Source of the DNA: Amarobacter sp964507025
GTDB lineage: Bacteria; Chloroflexota; Dehalococcoidia; Tepidiformales; Tepidiformaceae
DNA length: 64,000 nucleotides
Direction: 5' to 3'
Assembly (NCBI GenBank): GCA_964507025.1
Contig: CAZDOK010000007.1
Coordinates: 98,146 to 162,145 of the forward strand
Shown here: positions 25,807 to 33,775 of the stretch, one piece after another
Numbering within the stretch: position 1 is the first letter of the stretch
Layout of the letters: each line of letters starts with the position of its first letter
The notes under the pieces: generated by a model
Told to the model about the DNA's origin: nothing
The model's input: only the letters and a program-made list of their open reading frames with translations
Database searches by the model: none
Program-made: the position numbers and the translations under genes

Positions 25807-25870
25807 GTGCGAAGGATGGCGGTTCGGGCGCGGTAAGGGAAGGCGGCGTACGCATGAGAGAGATGCACAT

Positions 25871-25899
25871 GCGCGTCACGTTGACGCGCGTTACGTCAA
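25871..25899. promoter_or_regulatory. Overlapping palindromes between maoC-like gene and regulator
   Basis: GCGCGTCA (25871-25878) pairs with TGACGCGC (25882-25889) across three bases. Overlapping it, TTGACG (25881-25886) pairs with CGTCAA (25894-25899) across seven. The pair sits midway between two divergent genes, one encoding a regulator. This is what an autoregulated operator looks like. Binding is not shown. Confidence 0.55.
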
Positions 25900-25947
25900 T
25901 CATCTTGGGGAAACGCTCGCGGGTGAGGCCCCTTGCAGCGCCACGGG

Positions 25948-25953
25948 TAGCCT
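25948..25953 (+). promoter_or_regulatory. -10 box TAGCCT, leaderless type
   Basis: TAGCCT is followed by seven bases and the ATG at 25961. Confidence 0.4.
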
Positions 25954-25960
25954 AGGAACG

Positions 25961-26665
25961 ATGTCCGGACCGGAGCCACTTCACCCACTGCTCGACCCGG
26001 TCCGGGAAGAGGTCTTGAAGGCGATCAAGTTCCTTGGAGCAGCCTCCTCGGAAGAGGTCGCGGCGATGTGTCACCTCTCGCATGGGGCCGCACGGATGCA
26101 CCTGGTCACGCTCCGGAACCTTGGCCTGGTCGAATACGGCCGCGACCGGGCCGTCCGCCCGGGCCGGCCACGGCACCTGTTCTGGCTGACACCAGCGGGG
26201 GATGGGCTCTTCCCGCGAGCCGATCGGGAGATCGCTGACGCGCTCCTGCGGAGCTTGAAGGAGATCGCGCCGGACCATGCCGAGCCGGTGGTGGCGGCGA
26301 CAGCCGATGCGCAATTCCGGAAGGTGATGCAGTCGCTTCCAGAAAGTCGATGGTTACCCGCGGCCGAGCGGTTGCACGCGGTCCTCGAACACTGCGGATA
26401 CTTCCCCCAGGAGCGTACGGCTGGCCAGGGGCTGCGCGAGGAGATCCTCCGGCACTGCCCGCTGTGGGCGCTCGCGCAGGAGCATCCCTCGTTGTGCGAC
26501 GCGGAGCACCGGTTTTTCAAGCTGGTACTCGCGAACGATGCGATCCCGTTCGTCCGGAGGTTGCACCGGCTGGAAGGCGAATCGGTGTGCAGCTACGTGT
26601 TCTCGCTTCGCCACGGGGAGACGATGGAGCCCGGAGAGCGCCACCCCGGGGCCGTTACGGAGTAG
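25961..26665 (+). CDS. SufR-like winged-helix regulator with candidate Fe-S cysteines
   Basis: A 234-residue regulator. The N-terminal 80 residues are a winged helix-turn-helix (E-E-V-A-A-M-C-H-L-S-H-G-A-A-R-M-H-L-V-T-L wing R-P-G-R-P-R-H-L-F-W-L-T). The C-terminal domain has three spaced cysteines, C166, C179 and C210 (C-X12-C-X30-C), in R-H-C-P-L-W-A-L-A-Q-E-H-P-S-L-C-D-A-E-H. Cyanobacterial SufR binds a 4Fe-4S cluster through a similar three-cysteine pattern and represses Fe-S assembly genes. No suf genes are nearby, so the targets here are unknown. The start follows a TAGCCT box. Its end overlaps the convergent gene by 11 bases. Confidence 0.82.
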   Translation: MSGPEPLHPLLDPVREEVLKAIKFLGAASSEEVAAMCHLSHGAARMHLVTLRNLGLVEYGRDRAVRPGRPRHLFWLTPAGDGLFPRADREIADALLRSLKEIAPDHAEPVVAATADAQFRKVMQSLPESRWLPAAERLHAVLEHCGYFPQERTAGQGLREEILRHCPLWALAQEHPSLCDAEHRFFKLVLANDAIPFVRRLHRLEGESVCSYVFSLRHGETMEPGERHPGAVTE

Positions 26666-27521
26666 GCAGGAAGAGCTGGTACCTGCCGGCGACGGGCGTG
26701 CCGCCAGAGAGGGGTGCCTCGACGACGAGGGTGACCGGCCCCGGCGTGGTGCCGACCGTGTTCCTGATGGGCACGACGAGCGTGACGTTGCGGCCCTGGC
26801 CCGATGACACGACGACTTCGGAACGCCCGCCCAGGGTGGCAATCGGCGCGAATGACTGGCCAGCCGCGGCGACCGCAGCTGTGCGCAGGTTCACCTGCCC
26901 GAAGTGCCGGGAGGAGTTCGCGATCCACAGATCGACGAGCAGGATCGTGGTCATATCCTCGTTCTCGGCGCGCGCGACCGACGACGCGAGCGTGACCGCC
27001 TCGGAGCCTCCCGTGGCCATCAGGATGCAGCGGAAGTAGTCGATGGGGTAGATGGCCGCACGCGTTGCCTTGAGAGATACCCCTGAGATCGCCTGCTCGA
27101 CCGAGAGCGCGACCGAGGTCTCCTGGAGCGCGCCGCACTGGGTGGGCTGCTCCGCCAGGGCCGCATCGATGGTTGAGGTGGCCGCGGGAGTCGAGCGCGC
27201 CCCGGCGACCTCGCCCGAGGGCGCAGACGGCACCTGGCCCTCGGCGGTTGCGGATGCGCTTGTTGGGGTCACCGCCACCCGAGGTGTGGGCGAAGGCGCT
27301 TCGGGGGTCGGACTCGGGGCGGGATCACCGCCGGCGTCCGCCGGGACCGTGGTGAAAGAGTCGTGAGCACTCGTAGCTGTGGAGCCCGGCTGGATGCCGA
27401 AGGCGATCCCCAGCATCACCACAACGACGGCCGCGGGAAGCAGATACTGGGGCCGCTTGAGCTTCTCGAGCAGGAGGTTCGGCTCGAACCCGTGCGCCTG
27501 TCGTTGCGGAGGGTGGTCCAC
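26655..27521 (-). CDS. Membrane-anchored hypothetical protein with Pro/Thr-rich linker
   Basis: A 288-residue protein: short cytoplasmic N-terminus, one membrane helix at about 28-45 (L-L-P-A-A-V-V-V-V-M-L-G-I-A-F-G-I), a Pro/Ser/Thr/Ala-rich linker to about residue 120, then a beta-rich outer domain (residues 125-288) with two Cys (about 128 and 164). The domain family is not recognised; it has the feel of a DUF4352-like immunoglobulin fold (I-L-L-V-D-L-W-I-A-N-S-S-R). The start is GTG, fitting the TAGGGT box. No catalytic residues are evident. Confidence 0.75.
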   Translation of the reverse strand: MDHPPQRQAHGFEPNLLLEKLKRPQYLLPAAVVVVMLGIAFGIQPGSTATSAHDSFTTVPADAGGDPAPSPTPEAPSPTPRVAVTPTSASATAEGQVPSAPSGEVAGARSTPAATSTIDAALAEQPTQCGALQETSVALSVEQAISGVSLKATRAAIYPIDYFRCILMATGGSEAVTLASSVARAENEDMTTILLVDLWIANSSRHFGQVNLRTAAVAAAGQSFAPIATLGGRSEVVVSSGQGRNVTLVVPIRNTVGTTPGPVTLVVEAPLSGGTPVAGRYQLFLPTP

Positions 27522-27527
27522 GAAGTG

Positions 27528-27533
27528 ACCCTA
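27528..27533 (-). promoter_or_regulatory. -10 box TAGGGT, leaderless type
   Basis: TAGGGT on the minus strand, six bases before the GTG at 27521. Confidence 0.45.
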
Positions 27534-27680
27534 TCGTGTGAGTGCCGGGCCGGCGATGCGGAGATCCCTGATTGGGGCTCGTTCGTAGACTGATCTGGAG
27601 GGAGCGTCTCTCCAGGGGTGGTGGCGGGAAAAAGCGCGCCGGGCGATTGCCTCTCGTCCGATGCGACCCGCTCCAGTGAA

Positions 27681-27714
27681 CATGTGGCGCCGGGAGCGAA
27701 CCCGGCGCCACATG
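27681..27714. repeat. Perfect 14-bp inverted repeat between divergent genes
   Basis: CATGTGGCGCCGGG (27681-27694) and its exact complement (27701-27714) with a 6-base loop. An outer pair AGTGAA/TTCACT (27675-27680 and 27727-27732) extends the symmetry. It lies between two divergently transcribed genes, so it is not a simple terminator for either. Confidence 0.65.
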
Positions 27715-27761
27715 GTTTCTCGATTCTTCACTCTTGGCCCCATCCTACAGTTGGGGCCACG

Positions 27762-27767
27762 TAGACT
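27762..27767 (+). promoter_or_regulatory. -10 box TAGACT, leaderless type
   Basis: TAGACT, seven bases before the GTG start of the P450 gene at 27775. Confidence 0.5.
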
Positions 27768-27774
27768 GTGCGCC

Positions 27775-28986
27775 GTGCCTGTGTTCAATCCGTTCCGGCC
27801 CGCCTACACCGAGGACCCCTACCCCATCCTTGAGCGACTGCGCGCGCAGGAGCCGGTGCACTGGAGTCCCGACCTCGGCGCCTGGGTCGTGACCTCGTAC
27901 GCGGATTGCCACAAGGCGCTCTCGGACGACGACCACTTCTCATCGAACCCCATCCACGCCACAAACGACCTGGGGAAGTCGGTTGCGGAGATGCGGGCGA
28001 AGGCGCCGCTGGGCGCCGCGTCCATCATGGGGAACTCGGATCCTCCGGAGCACACGCGGCTCCGGGCGATCGTGAACCGCGCGTTCACGCCGCGGGTGAT
28101 CACCACCATGCGGCCCCGGATCGAACAGGCAGTGGACGAACTGATGGACTCGTGGCCTGAAGCCACGCCCGTCGACGTGGTGCCGAACCTGTGCGAACCC
28201 ATGGCGATCACCACCGTGCTGGCACACCTGGGGGTCCCGCGCGAGGGGTGGATGGCGTTCCGGGAGTGGTCGCACCGGATCATGCGAGGGCGGGTGGAGG
28301 GCGCGCGCGACGCTGGGCTCGGCGGTGACGCCCTTGCCGCCCGGGATCAGATGCTCGACTACCTGGCGCAGGTCGCGCTGGAGCGGGACGAGACGGAGAG
28401 CGAGGATGGGCCCCGAGACGTGCTGGCGGCCCTCCTGGACGCCGCCGAAGGTGAGGAGATCGGCCCCGACGAGGTTGCGATGATGCTGGTGCACATCTCG
28501 CTCGCGGGGAACGGGCCGACCACGATGGCCATCGCGAACAGCATCGCCGCGCTTGCCGCCAACCCCGACCAGCTGGAACGGCTGCTGGCCGACCCGGAGC
28601 TGGTGCCAGGGGCGGTGGAGGAGTGCCTGCGCTACGACAGCCCGACCCACTACGTAAACCGCTTCTGCATCCAGGACGTGAGGCTGGAACGGCGCACGGT
28701 GAAGGCGGGTCAGATGGTGTACGCCATGGTCGGCGCCGCCAACCGCGATCCGGCTCGCTTCCCGGAGCCGGAGCGGCTCGACATTGGCCGTAAGGACAAT
28801 CGGCACCTGAGCTTCGGGATGGGCATCCACTTCTGCCTGGGTGCTCCGCTCGCGCGGCTCGAGCTGGATGTGGTGCTGCGCAAGCTGCTGCAGCGCTACG
28901 GTCGTTTCCGTGTGGTGGGGGCGCAACGCGGGGGGACGTTCCAGGTGCGGGGTTTCGAACGGCTGGAGATTGCGAGCGGCCGATAG
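27775..28986 (+). CDS. Cytochrome P450
   Basis: A 403-residue soluble bacterial P450. The heme-binding motif is F-G-M-G-I-H-F-C-L-G-A-P-L-A-R (Cys thiolate ligand). The I-helix is S-L-A-G-N-G-P-T-T-M, where the usual AGxxTT is one residue longer, and the K-helix ExxR is E-E-C-L-R. The GTG at 27775 gives the usual length (V-P-V-F-N-P-F-R-P-A-Y), whereas the longer frame crosses the inverted repeat and promoter. No ferredoxin or reductase gene is adjacent, so electrons come from elsewhere. The substrate is unknown; relatives hydroxylate fatty acids, terpenoids or sterols. Confidence 0.94.
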   Translation: MPVFNPFRPAYTEDPYPILERLRAQEPVHWSPDLGAWVVTSYADCHKALSDDDHFSSNPIHATNDLGKSVAEMRAKAPLGAASIMGNSDPPEHTRLRAIVNRAFTPRVITTMRPRIEQAVDELMDSWPEATPVDVVPNLCEPMAITTVLAHLGVPREGWMAFREWSHRIMRGRVEGARDAGLGGDALAARDQMLDYLAQVALERDETESEDGPRDVLAALLDAAEGEEIGPDEVAMMLVHISLAGNGPTTMAIANSIAALAANPDQLERLLADPELVPGAVEECLRYDSPTHYVNRFCIQDVRLERRTVKAGQMVYAMVGAANRDPARFPEPERLDIGRKDNRHLSFGMGIHFCLGAPLARLELDVVLRKLLQRYGRFRVVGAQRGGTFQVRGFERLEIASGR

Positions 28987-28994
28987 GCCGTGGC

Positions 28995-29028
28995 CGGCCG
29001 CCCTCCCGGTCGAGCAGGAGGGCGGCCG
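28995..29028. terminator. Bidirectional terminator-like hairpin
   Basis: CGGCCGCCCTCC (28995-29006) and its exact complement (29017-29028) with a 10-base loop, between the convergent ends of the P450 and DUF4349 genes. There is no long T-run. Confidence 0.6.
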
Positions 29029-29037
29029 ATGATCGAA

Positions 29038-30006
29038 TCAGGCGGTAGCTTCGGGGGCGCCCGGCGCGGGCGGGACGGGGGTTGCCCGGCGGAAGCGCCG
29101 AGCCACCAGCACGAGCACACCGAGCGGGATGGCGAGCCATGCGAGGGCCACGGCGGCCACCATGCCCGCCGCGGCCACATACCGGGCCACCTCGAGCGAC
29201 GTTTCCCAGCTCTCCGACCAGACCTCGGTAAGCTTGAGGCCGCCCTCGGAGGGCTTCTCAACCTTCGCCGCAACCGGCGTGATCGAGAGGTCGATGGTGG
29301 CGAACTCGGTAAGGCTATCGAGCACCTTCAGGCGGCCCTGGATCTGCTCGATTTGCGAGCGCACGCCCGAGAGCCGGTCCTGGACCGTCAGGATCTCCTG
29401 GATCGTCTTCGCTTCCTTCAGGAGCGCCAGGTACTGCTGCTCGGTGCTCTGAAGGTTCCGCAGGCGGCTCTGGAGGTCGGTGTACTGCTCGGTGACCTCG
29501 GAGGACTTGGAACCCTCGGTGAGGACGCGCACCCCTTCGATGCCCCGCAGGTTGGCGATCAGGCTGTCGTAGTTCTGGACCGGCACGCGGATGGTGAGCG
29601 ACGCGGTGCGGTCCTTCTCCTCGGCGGCGTTGGCGAACGAGGAGCGCTCGATGTAGCCACCGCTGCTGCGCGCGAGGGCCGATGCCTCGTTGAACGCCCT
29701 GGAGACGTCGCCGGCTTCGAGCGACATGGTAGCGTTGAAGATGATCTTGCGGTCGAACTCGGCCGACGAGGGCAGCAGATCGCCGTCCCCTCCCTCGGGC
29801 GCCCCGGCTGCAAGGCCGCCGGACGAGGCATCAGCGAGGGCACGCGGGTCGCCGCCGGGCCCCGATTCGGAATAAGGGTTGGCGGTGACGGTCGCCGCGC
29901 CAATGTCGTCGTCATCGCTGTAGGTGTTGTTGTCGCCGCCGCTGCAGGCCACAAACGACGCGGCCAGGACGGCGGCCGCAACGAGGAGAAGGTTTCGAGC
30001 ACGCAT
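29038..30006 (-). CDS. DUF4349 domain-containing lipoprotein
   Basis: A 322-residue protein with a signal peptide and lipobox (L-A-A-S-F-V-A-C) near residue 21, then a disordered acidic/Gly-Pro stretch. Residues 85-275 hold the DUF4349 domain: a beta-alpha region (A-S-L-T-I-R-V-P-V-Q-N-Y-D), then a coiled coil (Y-T-D-L-Q-S-R-L-R-N-L-Q and V-R-S-Q-I-E-Q-I-Q-G-R-L). One membrane helix follows at about 285-307 before a basic and Pro-rich tail. It therefore spans the envelope with both a lipid anchor and a helix. The family function is unknown. GAGGGA precedes the ATG at 30006. Confidence 0.88.
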   Translation of the reverse strand: MRARNLLLVAAAVLAASFVACSGGDNNTYSDDDDIGAATVTANPYSESGPGGDPRALADASSGGLAAGAPEGGDGDLLPSSAEFDRKIIFNATMSLEAGDVSRAFNEASALARSSGGYIERSSFANAAEEKDRTASLTIRVPVQNYDSLIANLRGIEGVRVLTEGSKSSEVTEQYTDLQSRLRNLQSTEQQYLALLKEAKTIQEILTVQDRLSGVRSQIEQIQGRLKVLDSLTEFATIDLSITPVAAKVEKPSEGGLKLTEVWSESWETSLEVARYVAAAGMVAAVALAWLAIPLGVLVLVARRFRRATPVPPAPGAPEATA

Positions 30007-30099
30007 GTGATGTTCCCTCACAGGCGCCGATGCAGGCGCCTCTGCCCTCAGAACGACGAAAGAGCCGCAACGGTTCCATCGCCAGGGTAAAGACGAGGG

Positions 30100-30579
30100 T
30101 TACAGGGCAGCGCGACGATTGGCCCCCTGGAGGCCGATGGCTTCGAGGAGCTCGACAGGGGAATGGCCAAGTACTGGCAGCGGGCCCCGTGTGATGTCGC
30201 TGAGCGGTGCGAGGACGAAGGCCCGTTCGGCGATACGTGGGTGGGGCACAGTGAGCTCCGGCGTTTCAAAGCGCTCGTCGCCGTAGAAGAGGATGTCGAG
30301 GTCGATCGGGCGAGGCCCCCAGCGCGGGCCGGTCCGGCGGCCGAGGGCGTGCTCGATGGCCTTCAGTTCCCGCAAGAGCGCCGCGGGTTCGAGCGAGGTT
30401 TCGACCGCAACCGCCGCGTTCAGGAATGGTGGCTGGTCCACGGGCACCGGGGGAGTTTCCCACACCGAGGAGCGGGCGGTGACCGCGATGCCGCGCTCAT
30501 CGAGGGCCGCGACCGCGGCGCGCAGGTTGGCAAGCCGGTCACCGAGGTTCGATCCCAGGGCAATGTTGACGGCGGTCAT
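30100..30579 (-). CDS. folK: 2-amino-4-hydroxy-6-hydroxymethyldihydropteridine pyrophosphokinase
   Basis: A 159-residue HPPK, which moves pyrophosphate from ATP to 6-hydroxymethyl-dihydropterin in folate synthesis. Motifs are I-A-L-G-S-N-L-G-D-R at the N-terminus and G-P-R-W-G-P-R-P-I-D-L-D-I-L (ATP/Mg binding) in the middle, with P-H-P-R-I following. Its ATG overlaps the stop of folP by four bases, so the two are translationally coupled and supply consecutive pathway steps. Confidence 0.95.
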   Translation of the reverse strand: MTAVNIALGSNLGDRLANLRAAVAALDERGIAVTARSSVWETPPVPVDQPPFLNAAVAVETSLEPAALLRELKAIEHALGRRTGPRWGPRPIDLDILFYGDERFETPELTVPHPRIAERAFVLAPLSDITRGPLPVLGHSPVELLEAIGLQGANRRAAL

Positions 30580-31457
30580 GGATGTTCCGGGTGGGGCCAG
30601 TTGGCCCGGACCACGGCATCGGCCACGCGGACGACCTTCGCCATTTCGGCGACATCGTGGACGCGCACGATATCAGCGCCGGCACCGATTGACAGCGCGA
30701 CCGTGGCGGCGGTGCCCTCCAGGCGCTGGTCGACCGGCGCATCGAGGACGTAGCCGATGGTGGACTTACGGCTCGTGCCGACCAGGATGGGCAGGCGGAA
30801 GTCCCAGAGCTCTGGCAGGCGGCGAAGCATCTCGAGGTTCTGTTCAGGGGTCCAGCCGAAGCCGAAGCCGGGGTCGAGGATCACCCTGTCGGGGGCGATG
30901 TCGTGGCGGTGGCAGATGGCGAGGGTCGCCTGGAAGCCATCGCGGATGTCGTCGACCACGTCGTGGAACTCACGTCCGCGCTGATTGTGCATCGCGACCA
31001 GGGGGACGTCGTGTTCGGCGATCACGCCAGCCATCGCCGGGTCGAAACGCAGGCCCCAGATGTCGTTCACGAGGCCGGCGCCGGCAGCAATGGCCTGCCT
31101 GGCCACGCTGGCGTGGAAGGTATCGATGGAGATCGGGAGCGCCGATGCCGCCCGGACGGCCTCGACACAGGGAATGACGCGGCGGGCCTCCTCGACTGCA
31201 TCGAGCACGGGGGCGCCGGGCCGGGAGGACTGCCCACCGATGTCGAGGATGTCGGCGCCGGCGGCCTCGAACGAGGCGGCCTGGCGGGCGGCGGCGGCGG
31301 GGTCGGCGCCCAGGCCGTCTCCCGAGAACGAGTCGGGCGTGACGTTGATGACGCCCATGAGGTACGTGCGGGCGCCCCACGTGAATTCGCGCCCGCGAAG
31401 CGTGAGCGCGGGAGCCAGGTACTCCCGGTGCGGCGGCCACGACACTGACGTGGGCAT
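30576..31457 (-). CDS. folP: Dihydropteroate synthase
   Basis: A 293-residue TIM-barrel enzyme that joins p-aminobenzoate to dihydropterin pyrophosphate. Signature motifs: G-V-I-N-V-T-P-D-S-F-S near the N-terminus, D-I-G-G-Q-S-S-R-P-G, V-N-D-I-W-G, I-L-D-P-G-F-G-F-G, and the sulfonamide-site loop V-G-T-S-R-K-S. Its start overlaps the stop of the upstream JAMM-peptidase gene (TGATG arrangement) and its end overlaps folK, so the three genes form a tight operon. Confidence 0.95.
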   Translation of the reverse strand: MPTSVSWPPHREYLAPALTLRGREFTWGARTYLMGVINVTPDSFSGDGLGADPAAAARQAASFEAAGADILDIGGQSSRPGAPVLDAVEEARRVIPCVEAVRAASALPISIDTFHASVARQAIAAGAGLVNDIWGLRFDPAMAGVIAEHDVPLVAMHNQRGREFHDVVDDIRDGFQATLAICHRHDIAPDRVILDPGFGFGWTPEQNLEMLRRLPELWDFRLPILVGTSRKSTIGYVLDAPVDQRLEGTAATVALSIGAGADIVRVHDVAEMAKVVRVADAVVRANWPHPEHP

Positions 31458-31891
31458 CAGGGGATGACTTCGAAGTCCTGCTCGATGCGCTCCGTGCCGT
31501 CGATGTACCAGGCCCGCACCTCGGGGTTCTCGCGGTCGGCGACGCCGATCACGAAGTGGACGAAGGGCGGGCCGAAGAACGGGCCCATCATGCGGATGTC
31601 GGTCGGGCTGGGGACGGGCGGGCTGCCCGTGTGGGAGTGGTAGAAGCCGGCGAGCTCCGCGCCCGACTCGTCGATAGCCTGCTCGTGCTTGCGGGTCTCG
31701 AGGGGGTCGATGCTGAAGCGGTAGGGGCTAGCCTCCCGGTTCTTCGCGCGGCGAACTTCGACGACGGTGCCATCCCTGGCGGCCAGGAGGCCACAGGCTT
31801 CGATGGGGGCATCTTCGAGGGCGTGCTGGATCATGGCGTCGATGTGCGCCCGGGAGAGGCGGATTGCTACGGCCAAACGGGACTCCGGCAT
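31457..31891 (-). CDS. JAMM/MPN+ metallopeptidase (M67 family)
   Basis: A 144-residue single-domain zinc peptidase. The JAMM motif is complete: Glu31 (I-E-A-C-G-L-L), then Y-H-S-H-T-G-S-P-P-V-P-S-P-T-D-I at 84-99, giving E-HxH-(x)-S-xx-D. Bacterial members of this size remove C-terminal residues from ubiquitin-like sulfur carriers or act on small peptides. The ATG at 31891 was chosen because the frame upstream is low-complexity intergenic repeat. It is the first gene of a JAMM-folP-folK operon. A link to folate synthesis is not known. Confidence 0.9.
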   Translation of the reverse strand: MPESRLAVAIRLSRAHIDAMIQHALEDAPIEACGLLAARDGTVVEVRRAKNREASPYRFSIDPLETRKHEQAIDESGAELAGFYHSHTGSPPVPSPTDIRMMGPFFGPPFVHFVIGVADRENPEVRAWYIDGTERIEQDFEVIP

Positions 31892-32205
31892 GGGTGTGGA
31901 TCCATTGTAGGGGAGGAGGGAGGACCAGGAGGGAGGAGTCCCCGCACTTCCACTCCACCGCACTTCGCACTTCGCACCTCGACCTTCGCACTTTGCACGG
32001 GTGGGCTGCCGCGGCGCGTACCGGGTGCGAGCCGGGTGCCGGTCCCTGCCCGTCGCGGTTCGGGCGAGTGGGCCCGCAGTGGGCTGCCGCGGCACGGGTT
32101 GGGTGCGTGCGCGGGGGTCCCCTCCCGGGGCCAGCGGGGCAGAGCCCGGGACTCCGGATGGGTATGGGGTCGAAGTCGGGATGCGGCAGGGGGTTGGGGG
32201 CCCCG
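31892..32205. repeat. Gene-free repeat-rich spacer, left of the carboxylase gene
   Basis: No gene is supported here. The stretch contains a purine-rich GGAGGGAGGA run, AGGGAGGAGTCCCCGCACTTCC split at 31930-31951, GAAGTGC-type heptamers on the minus strand (31960-31977), a near-exact 18-base direct repeat (32001-32018 and 32079-32096) and CCTGCCCGTCGCGGTTCGG at 32045-32063. Related copies in the same order lie right of the carboxylase gene. Confidence 0.7.
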
Positions 32206-33762
32206 CTACGGGCGGTAGCCACGCTGGCGTGGGCCGAGCCGGGTGGCTTCGATGGCGTACGCCTGGTGGACCCACTCGCAAAGGATCGGGCGGGTATCGC
32301 GGGGGTCGATCATGTGCTCGATGCCGAAGGCGGCGGCGGTGCGGAGGGGCGAGCGCACGGCGCCGAGGCGCTCCATCAACTCGGCGCGGAGGGCGTCAGG
32401 GTTTTCGGAGGCGGCGAGGTCGCGCTTGTAGGCGGCCTCGATGCCGCCCTCGAGCGGGAGCGACCCCCAGTCGCCGCTGGGCCACGCATAGCGCAGGTTG
32501 AGGCGGGCGGTGTTGGCGTGGGCGGCCCCGGCAACGCCGTAGGCGCGGCGCATGATGATCGTGACCCAGGGGACTTCAGCCTGGAAGACGGCGGCCATCG
32601 CGCTTGCGCCCTTGCGGATGGTCGCGGCCTTCTCGCCCCAGGTGCCGATGACGAACCCGGGCTGGTCGAGGAAGTTCACGCAGGGAAGGTGGAACGTGTC
32701 GCAGAGGTCGACGAAGCGGGCGAGCTTTTCGCTGCCCTGGGCGGTGAGGCCGCCGCCGTAGAAGTAGGGGTCGTTCGAGACGATCCCCACCGGGAAGCCA
32801 TCGAGGCGGCCGAAGCCCGTGACGACAGACTGGCCCCAGCCGCCGCCTATTTCGAAGAAGGATTTGCGATCCAGGACGGCATCGAGGACCTGGCGGACCT
32901 TGTAGGGGCGGCGGCGGTTCTTCGGGATGGCGCCGATGAGCCAGTCCTCCTTGCGGGCGGGGTCGTCGGTTGGATCGCCGCGTCGGGGCTGCTCCCAGGC
33001 GTTGGAGGGGAGGTAGGAGAGGAAGCGGCGGATCTGTTCGAAGGCGTCTTCCTCGGTTTCGGCCAGGTTATCGACCACGCCGTTGTGGTAGTGGATTTCG
33101 GCGCCGCCGAGGTCTTCCTTGGTGACTTCTTCGCCCATGCCGGCGGCCACCACGGGCGGGCCGGCGACGAACACCTGGGCGGTGTCCTTGACCATGATGC
33201 TCCAGTGGGAGGTGACGACGCGGGCGGCGCCGAGGCCGGCCACGCTGCCCATCGCGGCAGCGATGACCGGGACTTCGGAGAGCATCTGGACGACGGTGTC
33301 CCAGCCGGGGTTGGCCGGGATGTAGGTGTGGCCCTGGTTGCCCTGGGTGCGCACACTGCCACCCCCGCCGGTGCCATCGACGAGGCGGACGATTGGCATG
33401 CGGAGCTCGCGGGCCATCTTCTCGGCATAGACCTGTTTGCCGCCGATGGAGGCGTCGGCGGCGCCACCCCGGACGGTGAAGTCGTCGCCACCGACGACGA
33501 CCCGTCGGCCGTCGATGCGAGCGAAGCCCATGACGAAGTTGCTGGGGCGGAAGTCGACCAGGTTGCCCTGGTCGTCGTATTCGGCGCGGCCGGCGAGCTC
33601 GCCGGTTTCGGCGAAGCTGCCGGGGTCGACGAGGCCGGCGATGCGCTCGCGGACGGTGAGCTTACCGCCGTCGTGCTGGCGCTTGATGTTGTCGGGGCCG
33701 CCCATCTGGCGGGCGATTTCGGCGCGGCGGCGCATCTCGTGGACTTCGGGTTCCCAGGTCAT
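32206..33762 (-). CDS. Acyl-CoA carboxylase, carboxyltransferase (beta) subunit
   Basis: A 518-residue biotin-dependent carboxyltransferase of the propionyl-/acetyl-CoA carboxylase beta family, with two crotonase-like halves. The N-half has V-G-G-D-D-F-T-V-R-G-G-A and D-G-T-G-G-G-G-S-V. The C-half has P-C-V-N-F-L-D-Q-P-G-F-V-I-G and R-R-A-Y-G-V-A-G-A-A. It would need a biotin carboxylase/BCCP alpha subunit, and none is in the window. The substrate residue is not decisive from sequence. The ATG at 33762 is seven bases after a perfect TATAAT. The gene is flanked on both sides by related intergenic repeats. Confidence 0.93.
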   Translation of the reverse strand: MTWEPEVHEMRRRAEIARQMGGPDNIKRQHDGGKLTVRERIAGLVDPGSFAETGELAGRAEYDDQGNLVDFRPSNFVMGFARIDGRRVVVGGDDFTVRGGAADASIGGKQVYAEKMARELRMPIVRLVDGTGGGGSVRTQGNQGHTYIPANPGWDTVVQMLSEVPVIAAAMGSVAGLGAARVVTSHWSIMVKDTAQVFVAGPPVVAAGMGEEVTKEDLGGAEIHYHNGVVDNLAETEEDAFEQIRRFLSYLPSNAWEQPRRGDPTDDPARKEDWLIGAIPKNRRRPYKVRQVLDAVLDRKSFFEIGGGWGQSVVTGFGRLDGFPVGIVSNDPYFYGGGLTAQGSEKLARFVDLCDTFHLPCVNFLDQPGFVIGTWGEKAATIRKGASAMAAVFQAEVPWVTIIMRRAYGVAGAAHANTARLNLRYAWPSGDWGSLPLEGGIEAAYKRDLAASENPDALRAELMERLGAVRSPLRTAAAFGIEHMIDPRDTRPILCEWVHQAYAIEATRLGPRQRGYRP

Positions 33763-33769
33763 GGCGCGG

Positions 33770-33775
33770 ATTATA
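33770..33775 (-). promoter_or_regulatory. Perfect -10 box TATAAT, leaderless type
   Basis: TATAAT on the minus strand, seven bases before the ATG at 33762. This is the consensus version of the leaderless arrangement seen elsewhere. Confidence 0.65.

Noticed and set aside
27681..27714. tRNA-like T-arm (GGGTTCGCTCCC on the minus strand)
   Set aside because: The 5-bp T-stem does not pair in the canonical register, position 58 is not A, and no acceptor or anticodon arm can be drawn.
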